Shown here: one piece after another, positions 31,536-43,995 of the stretch | How positions within the stretch are numbered: the stretch's first letter is position 1 | Layout: every line of letters starts with the position of its first letter | DNA from: Trichosporon coremiiforme | Taxonomy: Eukaryota; Basidiomycota; Tremellomycetes; Trichosporonales; Trichosporonaceae | Assembly: GCA_039545355.1 (NCBI GenBank) | Contig: BCJJ01000004.1 | Coordinates: 372,001-436,000 of the forward strand | Direction: 5' to 3' | Length of the DNA: 64,000 nt | Notes under the pieces: generated by a model | The model's database searches: none | What the model was told of the DNA's origin: nothing | The model's input: only the letters and a program-made list of their open reading frames with translations | Made by a program: the position numbers and the translations under genes

Positions 31536-34500
31536 CCATGTCCGCACCTCTGACAACGCGCGGTGCATCCCGAGCATGCGGAACATTAACAAAGACGCAT
31601 GCTGCGAGCTGCGCGAGGAACGAAAGGGCCCGAGTGACGGGTTGCCGGGTCTCCCCAAAAGTCCCATCAATCCAGACCAGCCAGGACCCCGCACCTCAGG
31701 ACGCACGCTATCAGGACGCCGATGCCGAGGCACGCAGCACGCATGGCGCATGGCGCACAGTCGATCATTCCTCGGCGCCGCCGCCGTCGTCGGAGCGCCC
31801 CACCTCCGCCAGCTCAAGCCACAGGGCCGAGAACCCTCAAGCGGTGTTGCCCGTTGCCCGCGTCGCCTTGCCAGGTCTCACATTCCCTCCTTCCGTTCCG
31901 TCCTTGTTTGCGCTTGCTGCTTGCTCCCTCTGGCGTCGGCGGGGGCGTCGGCGCCTCGCATGTCGGCGCCCTCGTTATCCGATAGAGGATCCCCGCGAAT
32001 TGAAGGGAGTCTGGATCGCCGGCACCAGCTTTTCGGTTCCACGGGGCGTTCATCCTACAGGCTGCCAGTCTCGGACTGAGACATGCGTGCCCCGGCGTCG
32101 TACCATCCTTGACGCCACCGAACGAAGAGGCCCAGAGATGGACTCCTACATCCTGCTGGCAGTCACCGGGTTCAGGACAGGCAGCCATCTCTTCATGCCT
32201 CGGGACGCGCACTGACGTCGACGGCGCCCGATGTGTTCCAGCAAGGACTTTTCGTGGGCGCCATTGTGGGGCACGACTTACGTGCGCTTGAGCAGACAGG
32301 TCTGGCGGAGGTGAGGCAAGTGACGCAGCTCGTGCTCGCTGTTGTCTGGCGGATCTTTCGCTTTCATCCTGCGGATGTACGCAATGTGCGAGTCTGTCCA
32401 ACGTGCTGCGCTGTAGCCATGTCCGCTTCGGTCCACCCGACGTTCCATAGGAGAGCTGAAAGGCTGTGGTGAGAGTCAATCAACCTTGTTAATTCGGAAG
32501 CTGGAAACTTGACTTGTCAGTCGATCACAACGTTGCGATGTCGCAATGTGAACATTACTGAACATCCGGACTTTGCCATGGTCCTTTCTTTGTGTCCACG
32601 GGTCTTCTCCAGTATTTCAGCCTTCAGGCGGCACTGCGCGGCCATTGTATTTGTGCAAGGACCTCCCGAGGACTGACCCTGCGAGCCGCAAGGTCCGGCA
32701 GTGACCGTGGGGCTGCAACATCTGACCAGGACCTAGCGCTCGCGGTCGGTCGTCAACAAGCCTTTCGATCTGTCCTGTCCGCTTTTCCACGTCACACACT
32801 GTTACATCCGCTGGAGTGTGAGCCAACCAAAGGATATGACTGTGACTTACCTAGAGGAAATGAGATGTTGAGAACGATCACAGATATCGAGAACCGCGGC
32901 TGTCGGCTCAAAGGGCGGCAGTGTGCCGGTGGACGCCGGGATGCCAGACTGGGCGACTGGACGCTGTAACCGAGGCATTTCACCCAGAACAGGCTCGGTT
33001 ACCACGTGCCAAGCCTCTGAGACCGAGATAACCAAAGGACCCTCTCCGAGATCTTCCACCGGCGCTGACTGTCAACAGCATTATGCATGCGATTCCTTCT
33101 GCAGCTACGGTTAACATGGAATGAACAATGTCAAAAGTGCGACAGAGATGCAAAAGTGAACCTGGCCCCCTCATACCTCCGTGGCAGCGCTAGTGTCGTC
33201 ATAGCTGTGGCTACACCGGAACATCCGACACCGGGTCGTGGTCTTGTCAGCGAATGGCCGTGTGCCGTGAATAAGAGGTGCAGACGGAGCTGCGCTAGCT
33301 GGGGACGGACCCAAAATGGAAGCCGCACAGTTCAGAAAGGGGTCATGTGCCTGTGCGATTGCCCGCCTGCCTGCTGGGCAGCTCCGTTTCTGACATAATA
33401 GCCCATCACCCAGCGAGGGTCTGAGCAAGAAAGACCAATGGCTGGCCGTTGCTGGTGGATCTCGTCGAAAGCCCCAACGCTGTTGATTCTGACCGGTACC
33501 CGCGCACACCAGATCTAATAAGTAGTCAGACAGCTACCAGGTCCGAATATTCGTCCAATTCTGCCAACCTTGCGCTGACTTGTACCTGGGGAAAGGATGT
33601 CTCAGAACGATCACAGCGGTACAATGCAGAGCGTGATGTGCAACCATGGCATTAACGGCATAACGTGACATGGTACAAAGTTACGTTCCACGTCCTCCGA
33701 GCCCGGACCGGCAACTCAAACGGCCGGCCATTCGGATGCTACTCCCTACTCCTTGCTCCCTGCTCCCTGCTCCTTGCTCCAGGCCACCTGGACACCATAT
33801 GTGCCCATCCTTTCGGTACGTATCCCTCCTTTCGCCCTGCTTTCGGCACGACGGGCGAGCGTCGCAGCCCGCCATGCTCGATACGAGTACATACCGCCCC
33901 GCGTCAAGCTCCGCCATCCCTTTCCATTCCGTCGCCGTTGCTCCCATGACGCTGAGGAATGCTCTCGGCAATGCGAGACCGTCGGGGTGTCGGGGCTGCA
34001 TGACGGGCACGACGTTTGGGAGCTCCGCTCCGAAGCGTATGCAGCCGTCGACGGAGCCGCGTCGAGCTTGCGAAACTGCGCTTCGTGGGATCAATGGCCA
34101 ATCTTATTCGGCTCTGTGTCACATTGTAACTAGACCAAAGGACCCCCCGGCTGTTCACGCGCGGATTTCCGAATTGGCTTTGCGCGGGGCGCGCGGCGCG
34201 GAGTGACGTCGTGCGGCAGTGACGGGGGTCTTCCCGCAATCCGCTAAGCCCACAGGCCCGCGCAAGTTCCGCCGACGACATTCACTGACATGAGACAGGG
34301 GGTCCTTTGGCTGACATGATCGCACGACCGTTACCACACCGTTGCTCCACTGATCCACCGATCGGCACGCTGCAACTTGCACACCGCCGATCCAGTCCAG
34401 ATCTGTCGCCGCGTCACATCCGTCTCACGTAAGTCGACCTCGTTGACATGCCTTGGGCCCGTTTGCAGGATCGTAGGAAACGGGGCAAGGCACTGCCAAC

Positions 34501-37500
34501 AGTAGCCGCGGCAGATGGCAAGTTGCGGCGGCATGGTTCCCAGGCAGCATTACGTGCTCCGAGCGGTTCGCCGAAATGAGCTGTCCAAAACGGTCTTCAG
34601 AGTGCAGTCAACATCGAATCCGTGGTCAAATACGAAAAGCAGGGAAAATACAGCGGCTGCACGCCTGTCCGATGGGTGCCAAAGCGCCTCTCGGGTTTGG
34701 CGTTTTCGGGTGGATGAGTGGCGCCGAAGCCGAATCCTTCGGGTCCAGGTTGCGTCGTAGTCTGTGTTCTGCAACTTGCACTCGTTACGAGATGCCCGAG
34801 ATTCCAGTACCTGTGTGCAGTTAGTCACCGCGACTTCTCTGGAAACTGAAGATGCAACGCTGTCTGATCGACAGTCACAGGGACTAGCTTCGGCAGCGGC
34901 TGGCGGAGCATTTTTTCCACGCTCGTGATACGACCTCGATACGAATTCAACACCGAGGGTATATGTTACCAGAGTCTGAAGGACCCAGGACCCAGAAAAC
35001 GAAAGGACCAAAGGACCCCCAGAAAGACATGTTAGAAGGCATGCATTGAAGGGGCGGCGAGGGAAGCCCAGAGAGTGGTGGAGCAACGGCACTGCAGCTA
35101 CCACTCATCGGGGACACACACCTCGGTCAACAATGATCTACATTCCAACTGTCTCCGTGGTCTCCTGGATCCGGTCAGCCTTCATGCAGCGATGTCGGAC
35201 GTAGGTACGTGGACAGACTCGGCGCCTAGGCATCGGTCCACGTCTCAGTCAGCCTTGTCACTGTTACGATGCATGCGAACTATGATGCGCCTCGAGTACA
35301 TGCCGCAACGACAACGATGCGTTCTGAAACCTCGGATGGTGGATGGCTGTATACGTGCGGCCGCCCAGAGGATGTGCTGGGTGCTGGATGCACGGTGCAG
35401 GTCGCAGCCTGCGACCTCCCGCCGTGGAGCATCCACCTGATGACCCACCTGAGGACAGCCTCCCAGGACTGTGCATCAGGCCCTGTACCTGACTATGTGT
35501 GTCGTACCGCGACGCCGGAAACTACCCGTTCGCTGGTTCGTCGGACCGCTCGGCTGGAACACATGGCGTCACCACTTGCGTCGCGTGCTCCCATGATGGT
35601 GCCCTCGTCAGCAGTGTCGACATTCACCCGAAATAGCATAGGAGGACACATTAACATGCATCACGAGGATACGGGACGATGTCGTGTGCAAGACCAACGG
35701 CGACTACTTTTGGATAAGCCTGCTCCCTCATGAAGTCACCGCCATGGGCTCTTGCCTGAACCGCGCGGCGGCAGAGCTTAATCTACAGACCGGCATCCAT
35801 GGCACAGTGACTCATATCAGGCAGCCGGCTTCTTCATTACTCCACTACCTCCGGGCAGCAGGGGTTCCAGCTGTTCCAGCGGTCGGACACCTCGAATGCC
35901 GTCGGTTACCGTTAGCACTGCGTGCGTTGTGGCGCGCTCCAACGCCGCTACGCTCCAACACTGCTTGGGTAGTTAGAGTGGAGTGTAACTGTGGAGGCGG
36001 GGACACTACAGGCCGAACAACGAGCTTGTTGCACGGGCATTGAAGGATATGAATATGTGAAATCCGATCAGTAAAAGCACTTTCCCAACCATCAACACCC
36101 CCGAAACCCTGCAGGTCGCCATCGATGCCGGCCGGCAGCGCATCAACATACCCCAGCGTGTGATTGCGGTGCTGCTGATCGAGTACCGAACCAAGACAGT
36201 AGACGGCATGCAGAGAATTTGCAAGACCTGGTGACCTTGCGTAGTGCGGAATGACTATCGCAGTGCGGAACGGCATCATGTCCACGATCCACTACTGGCA
36301 TTGGCGAGGTTAGCGAAGCTGCTCCGAGACGGAGCCCGGGCAAGCAACAACACAGCGTCATATCATGCAACACAGATTCCACGACTTGCCCCTGCGCGTG
36401 CGAGTTGCATTCACTACTGGGAGCCGGGAACCAGGACTTGGCACTCCGAGATTGAGCAGCCTGGCGCGAAAGACCTGGACCGCATCCATAGATCTGGCTT
36501 CCGTTATGCAGGTCTGCTGCCAAGCGCGCGTTTCCACCCTCGCCGGGCCTGCTGCCGCTCTCGAGCTCTCCTTATGCGCTCGTACCCCTCCTGCCATGAC
36601 GCCCTCCAATGTGCTGCGCTGCGGTCGAGTGCGTGATGCCATGGTGCGGTCGCCCCTCAACCTTCGATACCAGCTCCGAGATCCAAAGGACCTCAGGGTC
36701 CGACGCGTGGAGTAAGGAGTCGTAGGGTCCGCTGCTGTTAAACTGGTAATGATGTCAACACAACCTCGTCCTCCCCCTCTCTGACCCCTCACGGCCTCGC
36801 CATGCGTTTCGGGCCATGTTGGCCCATGGGGGTTGCACCAGAGAGGCCTGTCCAAGGGCCGCCCTCGTGGAGCGCACTGTATGCGCTTACCTGTTTGCCC
36901 GTCATGGAGCATGGACTGTGTAATCGGGCCAAAGAGCGGCGGAGACGGTTCCGCGGAGTTGCCGAGTGGAGATGCGTCCATTGCATCGATCGGACCCCCA
37001 ACGCAAGTAGCGCTTGGCACAGATGTGGAACGGTAAGGAGGCACCGCAAGAAGCCACTGGAAGACGATTACGCTACGGTATGCTACGACACTGCAGCCGC
37101 CTGGGTCTACTGTACATCTTCTGGACTGGAGCGGGCAGCCCGGCAAAGAGGCAAGGGTTAGATAGCAGTTCCGGCGCGCTTCCAGTGACATCAGCGGGCT
37201 CGCAACGCCGTGTGTTACCATTCAAGGTGTGAACCTAGAGGCGCTTTAGTTTCCCTTCAGCGTTCCATTCCTTGCGTGTTGGTTCCCCTTTGGGTGCGGG
37301 AGGGGCTGTGGAGGCGGCATACAACGGGAGTCAACTGCATTCCGCAGCGAGCAAGGAGGTCAGGTGGCAGTCTCAATGGGCATGACGATCCTGACGACAG
37401 CACCCCCGCTGTTCAGAGGTACCAGTAAGCTGCTGGCGTCGTACCCATCTCTCTAGCCTGTCAGCCATTGGCGCCAGTGCGGCGTCTTGATAGCGCCGCG

Positions 37501-40500
37501 GCGCGCGGCGGTATTGTACAAGCCGGCGACCGAGAACAAGTGGGCGTAGCCATACTGAGGATCTCGCAACACCAACCGGCGGCGCGGATCTGCGTCACAT
37601 ACTTCCGAAACGTTTGCCGGACGCTAGTACGAGTGTTGACAGAGCGGCAGGTTAGCCGGTGGTCAATGATGGGCACCTCTCGCTTCTGCGCAGCAGCCAA
37701 GTGACCAAGTGGCATTGTATCCTTCACCGGCGGTGCTGGAGGACTGGCGCTGCGGTAGGTGCCCAAGGGCTGTGCTTACGCCATAGTGTACAATCCGCTT
37801 AGACCTTAGCACTGTCTCTGGTTGCACATTTTTGACTCATGCTTCCCTCACTGACAATGCAGTGGTAAGACACCAAGGGATCTGGTAGATCACGAGGGTC
37901 TCAGTGTCCAAGAGCGCGCCCAGAGAGGCGGCCGCACTAAAGGCCAGTCACACTGTGCCCAAAAGTCCTTGCTGGAACCACAATGCTTGATGGCCCCACG
38001 GCTCCGAACCCACTCGCCGGCCTCGCCGGACTCGCCGGCAGCCCGCCGCTGTCTCGGCACCTCACTAGCTCCAGGTCGGCCAGGTGTCGGACACGTCAGT
38101 CTAATGCTTCTCCCTGCATACAACCCTACCTGCTCCCTGCCGCCGCTACAAATAGCTGTTGTGCCCTTTCGTTTCGGCCTTCGGGCCTTTTCGTCGCAAA
38201 ATAGCGAGGTTTTTCCTGAGTGGCTACACACTAGGTCTCGCAGGTCACCGACCGCCGCCGACTGCACACGCCCTGTGTGGTCAGTTGCCCGGTCATCGGA
38301 CCGCAAGTCCGCAGAGGGACTGAGTTCGGCAGGAGTTTGCTGTCGTCTACATCCAGACAATATAGTGGGTTGGCCTCGCCTCTCGCTGGGAATGGCTGTA
38401 GGGATGAAATGGGAGTGAGACGGGGGTCGTTTGCGTGCCCTTGCGTAACAGCGATGCAACCATGTGTACCACTTCATGCGTCCGAGACTTGGGACGTGCC
38501 GGGGTCAAGGGATGGGACTCTGGAACAACATCCTTCAGTGCGAGTAACCGCTGACTGCAGAGGTAGCCCTTGGGCCCAGCTCAAGCCGATGTGGGATGGA
38601 TGAGCAGAACAGGGCCGTTTTGCCCTAGGCAGCGTGCCCGCTGTACACTCGTGAAGGAAGCTTGCCGACGGATTTATGACGTGCCTGTTGTGAGACGCAC
38701 GAGCAGGGCGGAGCCAGCCGTTTGGGAAATAAGCATCAATCGTTGCCGGCACCATGCCATACAGAGTCACGTCATGGGTGCTCCCCTGCGCAGGTTTGGA
38801 CTGTCCTCGAACCGTCTACAGTGGAACCTGAAGCTCGAGGTTCTGGAGGTTGGAATGACGAGCGGAGATGGACCTGAGGTGCACCTTAGATACCCTTACG
38901 AGGTTTGGGTCGGCAGCCCCTGGGCGAATTGCCCAATTCAAGGGATGGGCTCGAGCAGGCTGAGAGACAGAATTATCCAGGGCGGCTGCTGAGGGGAGTC
39001 GACGTCTGGGAATCACCGCTGGGAGTTGGGCCAGTCGGGCCTCGCTCGTTGCTGTGTGCAAGCCGGCGCACGACACTAGCATCAGGTACGATGCGACCGA
39101 CACAGAGGTCCGAAAGGACGCTGCATGCGACGCCAAAGCGAGACCGTTTCCGGTTCCTGCGCAGCCCGTTGCCGCCCAGCCGCAAGATGCAAAGCTGTGA
39201 CACTGATGATGGCAGCTGAGGCGGGCCGGCAGGTAAGAGGACCTAGCCGTGATATGGCGATATCGGGACATAGTCATCCCGCCCTGATATTCCGTGAGGT
39301 TCCCTGCCCGCACAAACGATCGAACATTGGCTCATAGGCGGTGACCCGGCCGACCGGCCTGCGTTTTGGATCCTCGTTGATCTCAGCGCTGGCTGCGGAG
39401 CACATGCCATGTCTCACCTGAGCTTGTCAGCTGCGTGATTTGCCTGATTACCTGAGGGTTCGAGGCGATTGCCTGCCACTCCGCCACGCCGATCCCGTGT
39501 TTTGGTGCGTTGAGTCGCATCGTGCAGGGAAGCCAGAACTCATTCGGTCGAAAGCTCTGCCTTTGAAGAGCCTTGGGATGCGCCAAGGGCAAATGGGTTA
39601 ATAAGGCTTGCCTGAGCACCGCCTCATGTTTCGACCTGGGTTGCCGGCTCTTTAGTTGGCCTATGTTGCCTCACCCTTGATTCCTGACAGGTTATGTGAG
39701 CAAGGGACTTCGCGTACGGGTCCTGCTGGTGCAGCTCCTGCGCGTCTTGCGTGTGCTGCTGGGACCTGGACGCCTTCGTTCTGGGGTTAAATGGTTCGCA
39801 ATCTTCGCTTCAAGCGTAGGGTTCCCGTTGCCCGACTGGCAGACTCGGAAAAACAGAGGCGAATGAGATGCGGCTGACCTCGCGATGACGATGTAGCCTA
39901 GAAGAACGCAACATGCATGGACTTCGCGCTCGTGCTCGTCCTCGTGCTCACGCCAAACAGTCGTGGCACTCAGCCGAGGCCGTTGAATGGGCGGATCAAG
40001 GGGCCATGAGTGTATCAAGCGAGGCAGTGCATTCTCGTCCCGACCCTGGCCCCTTGCATTGAGGTAACACCGTTCCCAAAGTGTGCATTAGGACTTCGGG
40101 ATGGACACAACAGCGAGGTATTGAAACACTGACGAACGGCTTGCGGAGTAGGAACTCTTTCGTCTGGCCGTGTCCGCTCACTGCGGTTCACTTTGCGAAA
40201 GAGTGCAGGCAAGCAGCGTCAGACCAGGGAATTGAAGATTAGCTGCGGATGTAGTCTGCCAGGCTGCATAGCATGCTCCTCGGGTTTATGACTGAAACGA
40301 TCATGGAGCAGCTGCGCTATGCAAGATATTATGGCTATGAGGTACTACCAGGGGAATTGAGTTTGATTAGCTTTTCGTAAGCCTAACCGCCTGGGCGCGA
40401 GACGGATTCCAAGCTCTAAGCTCTGGTGTTTCGTCCTCGATGATGCACTTGTGTGCATGGACTCATTGGGCGAAATGGGCCGTCACCTCGATGGGGCCCT

Positions 40501-40682
40501 GGGCTGTAAACTAGGGTCACAGGTTAAGTCGAACGAGTGGTGCCACAAACGAGGCCGTGAACTGTCGACCTCGCTGCAACCACGAATAACTCATGCATAT
40601 GCATGTTTCTTGCTCTATAAACAGTTGTTCCACGTGCATGGGAGTCTTGGTAACCTATATACGAAGCATGGTGCACCTGGGA
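31536..40682. other. Gene-poor region, right part
   Basis: About 9 kb with no supported gene. Weak protein-like pieces include 32440-32280 (-, reading about SAARWTDSHIAYIRRMK, ending at a GTAAGT-like donor) and 35670-36043 (+, reading DDVVCKTNGDYFWISLLP, no ATG in frame at its start). The word CCAAAGGACC recurs in both orientations at 33031, 34133, 34298, 35008 and, less exactly, 36683. Otherwise only GC-rich random-looking ORFs. Confidence 0.4.
33742..33780. repeat. 7-bp tandem repeat (CTCCYTG)
   Basis: About 5.5 imperfect copies of a CTCCCTG/CTCCTTG unit. A simple repeat with no visible gene context. Confidence 0.85.
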
Positions 40683-41871
40683 TCAATACTTAATGTGTCC
40701 TCCATTAGCAGAGATGGTGTCCTTGATCCTGTTAGGCATGGACATGATAAGTCGGTCGATCTCATTCTGATCATAGGTGTTCCAGAGCTCCGTAGCGGCA
40801 GCGAATAGCCCCTCCTGGGTGGTGGGACGAGGGTTGAGACGGGCCAGGCGGCGCTTGAGGTTGCTCCAAAGGTTCTCAATGGGGTTGAGGCAAGGAGAGC
40901 AGGGAGGGTGAGGCAGGAAGCGCATGCCAAGTTGCTCTGCCTTGCCACGGGTGGCCTTGGCTGTGTGGACGACAGCGTTGTCCTCTACAACCCAGGGCAA
41001 GCCATAACCACGCCACTGAGTCTTGACACGCTTCCAGCAATCAAACAACTCCTTCTCAGTCACCTGGGTGCGATAGATGGCCGCATTGACTCCCTTGCGC
41101 TTGGAGGTCGACTGGGAGGTGTCAAACCACACCAGCTTCGACTTGCCGCCATACCAGATAGCCCCCCAGCACATAATCGACCCACAGCTCGATCTGAAGG
41201 TGTACTGGATGTACCTGAGTGTCAGCACTCTTCCACAGCATGTAGAACGTCAGGAAAGACACTCACCGCTCATTGGCACGGTCAGAACCGATGGGGCGCG
41301 TCACATATGCTCTGTGGAGCTGGTCAATGTAGAGAGGGACCTCGTCACAGAAGATCACCTTCCTCCACTCTTGGAAGAGTCGCTGCTGCTCAAGAGCATA
41401 AGCGAGACGCTTCTCCTTGTGAAGGGGGCTTAGATACGGCCGCACAAGAGCCACAAAGCGGCCATAACCAAGCTGGCGACGTGCACGGCGCAGAGTCATG
41501 AGAGAGAGGACAATGTCTCTGTCTGCAAGAGTGTCCAACACCTCACGATTGCTGGCGAAGGGCTGAGCCTCAAAGACCTCGTAGATCGCTCTGAGGTTGT
41601 CGGGAGTGAGCTTGGTGTGGCTGCGGGGGATGCGGATCCCCTGGACAGGGTTCAGAACAGCCAGAGCAGGTGGAATGAGAGCCTGGAGGCGAGCTAACAT
41701 CACACAGTAACCCACAGTGCTCTTGGCGATGTTGTACTCCCAGGCGACAGAGGAATAGCTGCGGTAGCGAGCCAAGGACGCAATCTTGGCGCGGCGGCGA
41801 GGTGTGAGGCAAGGGCGAGGCATAGCTGCAAGTTCTGATGAGGTAGAGCTGTTGTGGAAGAGAAGTGGCAC
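40683..41871 (-). CDS. Tc1/mariner DD34E transposase
   Basis: Exons 41871-41267 and 41214-40683 are joined by a 52-nt intron (donor GTGAGT, branch GCTGAC, acceptor CAG) and encode 378 residues. The N-terminal part has helix-turn-helix features (RAKIASLARYRSYSSVAWEYNIAKSTVGY). The DDE catalytic triad is visible: D in VIFCDEVPLY, D in WVVEDNAVVHTA and E in CLNPIENLW, with 34 residues between the last two, giving the DD34E Tc1 signature. The frame is open throughout with no stops, so it may be active or recently active. The TATA-like box lies only about 10 bp upstream of the first ATG, so translation may instead begin at Met17 (41823), which opens MPRPCLTPRRR and suits the family better. It inserts in the middle of a gene-poor region. 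Confidence 0.92.
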
Positions 41872-41890
41872 TCAAGGAGGCTTATATGCC
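40683..41890 (-). mobile_element. Tc1/mariner-type DNA transposon, ends not defined
   Basis: The interval covers the intact transposase gene and its TATA-like box (minus-strand TATAAG at 41886-41881). I could not find convincing terminal inverted repeats or TA target duplications by eye. Only a 9-bp inverted match (CATGCATAT at 40592-40600 against 41925-41933) was seen, which is too short to call. The real element probably extends some tens to a few hundred bases beyond both limits. Confidence 0.75.
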
Positions 41891-43995
41891 ACAAAGATGG
41901 ACAGTCGGACGGACTCCGCTGCCGATATGCATGGTTTCGACTCAATTCTTGGATTTTCCAAAAGCCCAGCTTCGGAGCTTGATACATGAAAGATTTGGGG
42001 CAAGCACAGGCCTCGGTGGCTGAGATCTAGGGCGATAAGGAGGGTGGTGACATGCAGCTTTATTGTGGTGGTGTGGTGGCCAGTATGCACGGTGCGCTCT
42101 GCAGCTCCATTTGTCCGAGCTGCCAAGCATTCCTTTCGGCTCTACGCGGAGTTTCTAGGCATAAAGAGTACCGTTGCATGAGTTATGGATCAGAACATGA
42201 GCCACGGCGAGGTTGACGATGACGGGACCGTGCGCATCCGTTCGACTTAACCTGTGACCCTAGTTTATATTGTTCGGACTCTTTGCCCTCTGCGCCTGAG
42301 CCCTTGCACTTAATCTTTTTTCCTTCTGCTCGTTCCTCGTTTTCGATCTTATGCGCTCAGGTGTACTGCGTGCATGGCGTACTCCCAAGTATCAAGCCGC
42401 TAGGATTACACGCCAGCACGCCAGCGATCCCTTGTTCGTCCTCTGCTCCAGACTGTGTATCGGGCTCTGAAGCAAAACAACGGTGTCGCCGGGGACTTGA
42501 TTCTGCTCTGGGCTGGTGCGCCCGGCCGTTTCAATGTTACTTCGGTCCGCAAACAACTCCTGGCAAGGGTTTTTCGGCGGTCCACCTTCCGAGCCAGCCT
42601 CGTCATCTGTACCCTTAGGACAGACCCTGGATTTATGGGTATTGTGCATCCAAGGGCAGGCCCGTAGCGCAGGTAGGGAGGAGGCCTGGCCGAGGCGCCC
42701 GCAAGGCCTTCTCAATACCGGCCGGCGTGGTCTGCCTGTGCCCTGCCTGGCCGCCTGGGCGACTTCCTGGCCCCTCGTGCGCTTCCTCGGAGTGCTGGGC
42801 TCTGCCAGGGGTGCTGGACTGGATGCCCTACTGCTCCCCCTGTCGACCTTCATTGCCTGGGCTACGTGACCCTGTCTGGGAGAGTTGACGAGGGTCATTG
42901 CCTGGAGTGGGACCCTGACTCTCTGAACTTTAGTGGGGGCTGAGGGACGAGGGACTGATATCAGGTGGGAAGGCACGAAAGGTGGGGAGCTGGGAGAGAG
43001 AGATGTATGTCATTACCCAATCATTCAAAATCAAAAGCTGGTTGAGTTCTTCCGACCTTCGTGACGGTCCGACTTTCAATGACACGCAACACACGCACGC
43101 AGCGCACGCGAAGCCGACAGCCAGAACACTAGCTCCTAGCTCAGGTCAATCACAGTCCCTCTTGTCCTACGCTCTCTCGTCTGTCCCAAGCTCCAGCGAC
43201 GCCGCCTCACCTGCCTCTCCAGCCTTGGAGCCTCGAACACACCACTACTGGTGCACGAGGTGGCATATACTTAATCGGCAAACGACATCCTTTAAGCAGT
43301 ACACCTCCAGCTCCCATTGCTGTGGCCCCGTGCCGTCCGGGCTTCAAACTCTCATCATCCGCCCGCCAGTGCCGTATCCACCGCCGCCCATCCTTTAACT
43401 CATCGACGACCATCCGACACGCGTGCTTCGAATGCCTTTGCATACATATTGGTACACACTACATATCGCGCCCTAGTCTGCATTACCGCAAATCTCCTCG
43501 GCAACTCACGGACGAAGATCGCTTCGTTTGGATCCGTTGCCCTGTGAGCCCAGAGGGTTTCCAGAACAAGGGATCCTTAAAAGTACCTCGGTGTTGTGTA
43601 CAAGAGTCAACCGATGGAAAGCGACGACACCTTTATCTCCCCTTCCTTTTCCTGCCACCAGCCTGCCTCAACCGCCAATCACTCTTAAACCTTCGACCGC
43701 TCATACTCTCGATCCCCTCCTCCTTTCCACCTTACCCATTCTGGTCTTGGCTACGGACCAAACAGCCTTGCTACTCTCACCTCATCGCGTGGCGGAAACA
43801 TTCGTCACCGAGCCTGTCCATTGGCGAAGCGAAGCAACACCACCAGGCGCCCGCAGGCAAAAGCGACCTTCGCCTTGGTCGACATCACTCTGTTCCATTC
43901 GTACTCTTCGTCTTTTCAAACTCCAACTTCGCTGGACGCCAACAGTGGGGTCGGTGACACCGACGACACCTCCACCTCTGGCTTCGATACACATC
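41872..43995. other. Intergenic, 2.1 kb, including TF leader
   Basis: The left part is transposon flank. From about 43100 the plus strand becomes C/T-rich with many short pyrimidine blocks, which I read as promoter and 5' leader of the Zn2Cys6 gene. An open frame continues 156 codons upstream (from 43528) in frame with that gene's start, but its composition fits a leader rather than protein. Confidence 0.45.

Noticed and set aside
36358..37221. 287-codon minus-strand ORF in the gene-poor region
   Set aside because: Long but Arg/Pro/Ser/Thr-rich with no motif, and an equally open plus-strand frame lies opposite. Best explained by chance in GC-rich DNA.
40908..41501. 197-codon plus-strand ORF over the transposase
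   Set aside because: Antisense shadow of the DD34E transposase.
40592..41933. CATGCATAT inverted match as terminal repeats of the transposon
   Set aside because: Only 9 bp, and the left copy is itself part of a local palindrome; no flanking TA duplication was evident.
43528..43995. 156 extra in-frame codons upstream of the Zn2Cys6 start
   Set aside because: Pyrimidine-rich leader composition (Pro/Leu/Ser/Thr runs) and no conservation-like pattern; the downstream ATG begins a typical factor N-terminus.
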